Shown: positions 59,383 through 64,000 of the stretch, piece by piece
Numbering within the stretch: position 1 is the first letter of the stretch
Layout: the number at the start of each line of letters is the position of its first letter
NCBI GenBank assembly: GCA_038231295.1
Contig: JBBRLP010000002.1
Coordinates: forward strand, 62,001-126,000
Length of the DNA stretch: 64,000 nt
Direction of reading: 5' to 3'
DNA from: JANXLO01 sp038231295
GTDB taxonomy: Bacteria > Armatimonadota > Chthonomonadetes > Chthonomonadales > Chthonomonadaceae
Notes under the pieces: generated by a model
What the model was told of the DNA's origin: nothing
Databases searched by the model: none
Seen by the model: only the letters and a program-made list of their open reading frames with translations
Translations under genes and position numbers: made by a program

Positions 59383-60503
59383 GTCGGCTCCTTCGCATAG
59401 ACTGCTTTGATCTTCTGTATCACAAGCCGTTCGTCGAATTCGCGCAGCATCTTCTGTCGCCCGGCGCAGCCCATTCGCTGGCGAGTCTCAGGTTCAGAAG
59501 CGAGGCGCAGCATCGCGGCTGCCAGTGCGTCCACATTTTTGATGGGTATCAAGATACCGGTCACCCCGTCTTCGACTGCCTCACGACAGCCAACCGAATC
59601 GGTCGTTATCAGAGCGCGGCCCATTGCCGCCGCCTCCAGAAGCGAACGCGGCGTTCCTTCGCGGTAGAAGGAAGGAAGCACAACGACATCAGACTCGGCA
59701 ACGGCACAGCGCACGTCCGAGACTTCTCCCAGCCACTCCACGACGCCTTCCGCCTGCCAGCCTTCCAGGTCTTCCAGCGGTACGACACGGGGATTGCGTT
59801 CGTCCCGCCCACCGAGCAGTTGAAAGCGACATTGCGGCGCGACCGCTTTCACCTTCCGTGCCGCCTCTACGAACTCATACACGCCTTTGTCTCTCAGCAT
59901 ACGGGCGACCATGAGAAACGTCACGCCATCGGAATCGGTCTCTGCCGCAGGAGGCTGAAAGTGCTGTGTATCCACGCCGGAGCCGGGCAGCAGCCCGCAC
60001 TTTTCCGCCGAGACCAGACCCTGCGCCAGGAACAGATCGCGGTCTTCCGTATTCTGGAAAAAAGTGTAGTGGACCCTGGTGAGAGCAAGCCTGTACTGCG
60101 CTTCGACGAGGCGGCGCAGCCAGGACGCCGCCCCGTCCGAGAACACGAAGCCGAGTCCTGTGACCGTGTTGACCACGCGGGGAACGCCCGCCCAGCGTGC
60201 CGCCAGACTGCCATAGATGACTGGCTTGATCGTGAAATGATGCACAATGTCTGGCCGCTCCTGCCGATACCAGCGGTACAGTTTCCAGAGAAGTTTCAGG
60301 TCGGCAAGGGGGTTCAGAGCGCGTTTGTCAACGGGTAAGGGAACGAAGGGAATGGGAAGCGCTTCAATCCGAGGCTCGTACCCGTCCCCGCCTGCTCCAG
60401 CGCCAACGACAGTGGCCCCCTCATCTCGCAGAGCACACATCTGACCTCTCCGAAAGTTATAGAGAGTCCAGGCGCATCGTGACACCATAAATATTTTTGG
60501 CAT
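59379..60503 (-). CDS. Glycosyltransferase family 4 protein
   Basis: The 374-residue GT-B enzyme has 'NFRRGQMCALRDEGATVVGA', 'PDIVHHFTIKPVIYGSLAAR', 'GSGVDTQHFQPP', 'LMVARMLRDKGVYEFVEAAR' and the donor site 'FYREGTPRSLLEAAAMGRAL' with the E-x7-E pattern. It probably adds one sugar to a lipid-linked repeat unit in the cytoplasm. Donor and acceptor are unknown. Confidence 0.92.
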   Translation of the reverse strand: MPKIFMVSRCAWTLYNFRRGQMCALRDEGATVVGAGAGGDGYEPRIEALPIPFVPLPVDKRALNPLADLKLLWKLYRWYRQERPDIVHHFTIKPVIYGSLAARWAGVPRVVNTVTGLGFVFSDGAASWLRRLVEAQYRLALTRVHYTFFQNTEDRDLFLAQGLVSAEKCGLLPGSGVDTQHFQPPAAETDSDGVTFLMVARMLRDKGVYEFVEAARKVKAVAPQCRFQLLGGRDERNPRVVPLEDLEGWQAEGVVEWLGEVSDVRCAVAESDVVVLPSFYREGTPRSLLEAAAMGRALITTDSVGCREAVEDGVTGILIPIKNVDALAAAMLRLASEPETRQRMGCAGRQKMLREFDERLVIQKIKAVYAKEPT

Positions 60504-60566
60504 AGCCCTGTGCGTACCGCCTTCTATGCCCGGCTGGGGGAACCGTCATATTCGGCCTATTTTACC

Positions 60567-61577
60567 CTAAACGGAGTAGTAATCGCGATACCAGGTCACG
60601 AATTGTTGCAGTCCGTTCTCTATTGTCGTGTGTGGCCGGAAGCCGGTGTCCCGCGTCAAATCTTCGACATCCGCGTATGTCGTCAGCACATCGCCCGGCT
60701 GCGCCGGAAGCAGATTCATCTTCGCCGTTTTGCCGGTACACTGCTCTATTATGCGGATAAAGTGCATGAGTTCGACGGGTTGATTGTTGCCGATGTTGTA
60801 GAGCCGATAGGGGGCGGAACTGGAGCCAGGATCAGGCTGATCGGCGTTCCAGCCCGGGTTGGGGGCAGGGGGGCGCTGCATCACTCGGACAATGCCCTCG
60901 ACAATGTCGTCCACATAGGTGAAATCGCGTTTCATCTTGCCGGAATTGAAAACATCTATCGGGCGGTCTTCGAGGATGGCGCGGGTAAAGAGGAACGGGG
61001 CCATATCGGGGCGGCCCCAGGGGCCGTAGACGGTGAAGAAGCGCAGCCCAGTCGAAGGCAGGCGGAAGAGGTGGCTGTAAGTGTGCGCGATCAGCTCATT
61101 CGCCTTCTTCGTCGCAGCATAGAGGCTGACCGGATGGTCCACGCGGTCATGCACGGAGAAGGGCATATGGGTATTCGCGCCATAGACGGAACTGGAAGAG
61201 GCGAAAACGAGATGCGCTATCTTCTGTCTGCGGCAGCACTCCAGCAGGTTGACGAAACCGACGACGTTGCTGCTGACATAGACATGCGGATTTTCGAGCG
61301 AATAGCGCACCCCTGCCTGAGCCGCAAGATTGATGACGATGTCGGGCTGGTAACGCTGGAAAAACGCCTGCATTCCTGCCATATCCGCCAGTTCAACGCG
61401 CTCAAATTGAAAGTTGGAATACTGATTCAGCCGGGCGAGACGCGCCTCTTTCAAGCGGACATCGTAGTACTCGTTCAGATTATCCAGTCCACAGACATCG
61501 CCGTTCTCTGCCAGCAGGCGTTCGCACAGGTGATAACCAATAAACCCTGCGGCTCCGGTCACTAATACTCTCGGCAC
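60567..61577 (-). CDS. UDP-glucuronate 4-epimerase-like protein
   Basis: The 336-residue SDR enzyme has 'VLVTGAAGFIGYHLCERLLA', 'DNLNEYYDVRLKEARLARL', 'VINLAAQAGVRYSLENPHVY', 'FASSSSVYGANTHMPFSV' and 'SLYAATKKANELIAHTYSHL'. These are close to UDP-glucuronate/galacturonate epimerases that supply acid sugars. GTG 61577 follows GAGGAGG. It lies beside a nucleotide-sugar dehydrogenase, consistent with uronic-acid supply. Confidence 0.92.
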   Translation of the reverse strand: MPRVLVTGAAGFIGYHLCERLLAENGDVCGLDNLNEYYDVRLKEARLARLNQYSNFQFERVELADMAGMQAFFQRYQPDIVINLAAQAGVRYSLENPHVYVSSNVVGFVNLLECCRRQKIAHLVFASSSSVYGANTHMPFSVHDRVDHPVSLYAATKKANELIAHTYSHLFRLPSTGLRFFTVYGPWGRPDMAPFLFTRAILEDRPIDVFNSGKMKRDFTYVDDIVEGIVRVMQRPPAPNPGWNADQPDPGSSSAPYRLYNIGNNQPVELMHFIRIIEQCTGKTAKMNLLPAQPGDVLTTYADVEDLTRDTGFRPHTTIENGLQQFVTWYRDYYSV

Positions 61578-61632
61578 ACTTAACCTCCTCGCGTCCCGCT
61601 GCCATCAGGAGAGCGGGGTAGCGCTGCCACAC

Positions 61633-62913
61633 TCAAAGACACCAATAGACATGAGTCTCGGGAATCGCTTCCGGCTCAAGAATGGATTTCACATCCATTA
61701 AAACACCGCCCGGACGCAGGACTTCCGGCCAGAAGGTGACCGGGAGAGATTTATAGAAGTCGTGACTGACCGCAAGGACGACGCCATCCAGATCACGCAT
61801 CTCCTCCCATTCTGCGAGGTCAATGCCGTACTCTTCCCGGGCCGCGTCCCGATCTGCCACCGGATCGTGTACCAGAGGACTGACGCCAAACTCGCGGAGT
61901 TCGGAAACGATGTCGGGAACGCGGCTGTTGCGTAGGTCGGCCACATTCTCCTTGAAGGTCAGGCCAAAAATGCCGACACGGGCGCACTTGACGGGGATGT
62001 CAGCATGAACGAGCAACTTGACCATGCGTTGGGCGAGAAATGGCCCCATGCCATCGTTGACGCGCCGGCCCGCGAGAATGACATCGGGATGGTATCCAAC
62101 AGCCTCTGCCTTCGTCGTGAGGTAGTAGGGGTCTACGCCAATGCAGTGCCCGCCAACCAGACCGGGTTTGAAATCCACGAAATTCCATTTTGTGCGGGCG
62201 GCAGCAATCACATCACGGGTGCGGATACCGAGGCGGTCGAAAATAAGCGCCAGCTCATTCATCAGGGCGATGTTCAGATCACGCTGGGTATTCTCGATGA
62301 CTTTCGCGGCTTCAGCTACGCGGATATTGGGGGCGCGGTGGATGCCTGCCGGGACGATTGCCCCATACGTCCGCGCTACACGTTCCAGCGTGTCCGCATC
62401 CTCGCCGGAAACCACCTTGATGACCCGTTCGAGCGTATGGGCCGTATCGCCGGGATTGATGCGTTCCGGCGAATAGCCGAGCCAAAAATCACGGCCCTGT
62501 TTCAGCCCGGAAACGCGCTCAATGGCTGGCCCGCATATCTCTTCGGTCACGCCGGGGTAGACCGTGGACTCATAGACGACTACAGCGCCGGGCTGCATCA
62601 CCCGGCCAATGATCTCCGACGCCCGAATGAGAGGCTCCAGGTCGGGACGTTTGTTGCTGTCTATAGGCGTGGGAACGGCCACCACAAAAAATGTCGTGTC
62701 GCAGAGGGCCTTCGGATCATCGGTGTAGTGGAGATGCGTGGAGAGCAGAGCCTCACGCGTGACCTCGCCGGTGCGGTCAATCCCTGCTTTGAGGGAGAGA
62801 ATTTTTTTGCTGTCAATGTCGAAGCCAATCGTACCGGGGAAGCGGTTGGAGAATGCCAGCGCGACAGGCAGCCCCACATAACCCAGTCCGATGACGGCAA
62901 TTCGTTCGGTCAT
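61633..62913 (-). CDS. UDP-sugar 6-dehydrogenase (TviB/WbpA/WecC type)
   Basis: The 426-residue enzyme has 'RIAVIGLGYVGLPVALAFSN', 'VVAVPTPIDSNKRPDLEPLI', 'VVYESTVYPGVTEEICGPAI', 'FWLGYSPERINPGDTAHTLE', 'PGLVGGHCIGVDPYYLTTKA' with the catalytic Cys and 'VGIFGLTFKENVADLRNSRV'. It oxidises UDP-GlcNAc or UDP-ManNAc (or a related sugar) to the uronate. The start is taken at ATG 62913, with TAGGATGG upstream; ATGs further out are possible. Confidence 0.93.
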   Translation of the reverse strand: MTERIAVIGLGYVGLPVALAFSNRFPGTIGFDIDSKKILSLKAGIDRTGEVTREALLSTHLHYTDDPKALCDTTFFVVAVPTPIDSNKRPDLEPLIRASEIIGRVMQPGAVVVYESTVYPGVTEEICGPAIERVSGLKQGRDFWLGYSPERINPGDTAHTLERVIKVVSGEDADTLERVARTYGAIVPAGIHRAPNIRVAEAAKVIENTQRDLNIALMNELALIFDRLGIRTRDVIAAARTKWNFVDFKPGLVGGHCIGVDPYYLTTKAEAVGYHPDVILAGRRVNDGMGPFLAQRMVKLLVHADIPVKCARVGIFGLTFKENVADLRNSRVPDIVSELREFGVSPLVHDPVADRDAAREEYGIDLAEWEEMRDLDGVVLAVSHDFYKSLPVTFWPEVLRPGGVLMDVKSILEPEAIPETHVYWCL

Positions 62914-62991
62914 CAAAACGTCCATCCTACGAAGTATGTGGTCAGATTGTACCTGAAATCTTCGCGCTCCGTTCACTTTCTTGCTCGGAGG

Positions 62992-64000
62992 TCAATGCGC
63001 GGACTGCGCTTCCAGCCAGGCCTGCACCATCAGCACATTCCAGAGGTAGTACTGCCAGTTATGTCTGCCTGTAAGGTGTTCGGCCCATTTGCGCCGGATG
63101 GGAGCCGGATCGAACAGTCCCTCGTCCCGAAGGCGGTTCTCTGCCAACAGTTCCTCCGCCCACTCTCGCAGCGGCCCGCGCAGCCACTCGTCAATCGGCA
63201 CTCCGAAGCCTGTCTTCGGGCGCTCCATCATCTCCTGCGGGATATAGCGATAGAGAACCTGACGCAGCAGCCATTTGCCCTTGCCATCCCGAATTTTCAT
63301 CTCCAGAGGGAGCTGCCAGGCGAACTCGACAATCCGATGATCAAGCAGCGGCTCTCTGGCTTCCAGGCTGGTCGCCATGCTGGCGCGATCCACCTTCACC
63401 AGAATGTCGTCCGGCAGGTAGGAGACCGTATCGAGAAACATCATCCGCTGAGTGAAGTCGGATAGTTCTGCCCACTGACTGCGATCGGTGAAGGGTGTGG
63501 GAGGCTCCTTCGAGTCGGAAATGAGCTGTGTCGGCTGCTTCCAGTGGGATACCAGTGCGTGATACATGGCGTCCGGGCCGTCCGCCCCCATGACCTCCGC
63601 GAGTTTCGTCAGTTTGTCTCCCGGATTCCGTTGCCTCGCTCCGGACGGCAGAAGCGGCCCTGCCATTCGGAACAGCGTATCCCACATCTGCGGCGGGACG
63701 GCCTGCATTCCTGCTGCCGTGAGACTTCGCAAGGCGTGTGGGGCCTTACCGAACCGTTTCCACAGACTTCGGCCCCAGAAGTAGCGATTGTAACCGCCAA
63801 ACAGCTCGTCGCCTCCATCGCCAGAAAGGCTGACGGTGACGGATTTCCGCGCCAGTCGGGAAACGAGATAGGTGGGAATCTGCGAAGGATCGGCAAAGGG
63901 TTCGTCGAACATCGCAGGCAGGAGCGGGATGACTTCCCTCGCTTCCTGCGGGGAGACGATGAGTTCCGTGTGTTCTGTTCCCAGATGCTGCGAAATGGCG
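62992..64000 (-). CDS. asnB: Asparagine synthase (glutamine-hydrolysing), 5' end outside window
   Basis: The frame enters from the right edge and ends at 62992, giving 335 residues of the C-terminal synthetase domain: 'FDEPFADPSQIPTYLVSRLA', 'SVTVSLSGDGGDELFGGYNR' (ATP pyrophosphatase loop), 'LPDDILVKVDRASMATSLEA' and 'REPLLDHRIVEFAWQLP'. The N-terminal glutaminase is outside. AsnB-like enzymes are common in polysaccharide clusters, where they may amidate sugar acids. Upstream residues to 64000 continue 'AISQHLGTEHTELIVSPQEA'. Confidence 0.93.
   Translation of the reverse strand, partial: AISQHLGTEHTELIVSPQEAREVIPLLPAMFDEPFADPSQIPTYLVSRLARKSVTVSLSGDGGDELFGGYNRYFWGRSLWKRFGKAPHALRSLTAAGMQAVPPQMWDTLFRMAGPLLPSGARQRNPGDKLTKLAEVMGADGPDAMYHALVSHWKQPTQLISDSKEPPTPFTDRSQWAELSDFTQRMMFLDTVSYLPDDILVKVDRASMATSLEAREPLLDHRIVEFAWQLPLEMKIRDGKGKWLLRQVLYRYIPQEMMERPKTGFGVPIDEWLRGPLREWAEELLAENRLRDEGLFDPAPIRRKWAEHLTGRHNWQYYLWNVLMVQAWLEAQSAH

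Noticed and set aside
62005..63465. A 486-codon plus-strand frame opposite the UDP-sugar dehydrogenase and asparagine synthase
   Set aside because: Both minus-strand genes show full family motifs, and the plus frame has none.

Overview
The window is a dense, GC-rich bacterial chromosome segment of about 54 genes with short gaps, many 1-11 base overlaps and many GTG/TTG starts. Several traits point to Armatimonadota or a close relative, an inference from sequence style rather than from a phylogeny. They are a DUF1559-type pseudopilin carrying 'FPVFAQAREKARAISCLSNM', a fused PilM-PilN protein inside a type II secretion/pilus operon, the diderm secretion system itself, and SepF/YggS/ProC instead of proteobacterial division partners. 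No plasmid, phage or complete insertion sequence is visible.

Layout. 1-9533 (minus): a gspE-F-G-H-I-J-K-pilMN operon for a type II secretion or pilus machine. GspK carries a large Gly/Asn repeat insertion. The pilMN gene starts with TTG and runs off the left edge. 9889-11499: an orphan HyuB-type hydantoinase. 11504-23474 (plus): an essentially complete arginine pathway behind a strong promoter and a 250-base leader, in the order argC, a DinB-like gene, argJ, argB, a DUF485 + sodium:solute symporter pair, argD, a ClpC N-domain/ArgF fusion, argG and argH. ArgH is split by one extra base. 23468-33051: a deacetylase lipoprotein, an oxidoreductase, a tandem dCTP-deaminase-like protein, a TlpA-like thioredoxin, SMC and a beta-propeller protein. 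A 41-bp inverted-repeat element follows. 33249-36945 (minus): yggS, sepF, proC and a degenerate glycoside hydrolase 2. 37302-39934 (minus): two zinc-ribbon membrane paralogues and a related small protein. 40107-42091: an oxidoreductase and a BadF-type sugar kinase. RNase P RNA follows on the minus strand with promoter and terminator. 42550-44821: an AAC(3)-like protein and a phosphodiesterase. 45312-50702: a large catalase and a MacA/MacB-like pair without its ATPase. 50779-55406 (minus): a probable selenocysteine TlpA-like protein, a lipoprotein + pseudopilin pair, rimI, and a TPR/GT-C-like membrane protein. 55433-57237: mtaB and tRNA-Pro. 57277-64000 (minus): a nucleotide-sugar and polysaccharide cluster ending in a truncated asparagine synthase.

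The two most unusual observations are these. (1) An ornithine carbamoyltransferase is preceded, in one reading frame, by a complete double Clp-N domain. That domain keeps the residues which in ClpC bind phospho-arginine. (2) A thioredoxin-fold protein has an in-frame UGA exactly at the first active-site cysteine (W-UGA-G-G-C), with an 8-bp hairpin 9 bases downstream and an open frame of 102 further codons. This is the pattern of a selenoprotein with a bacterial SECIS element.
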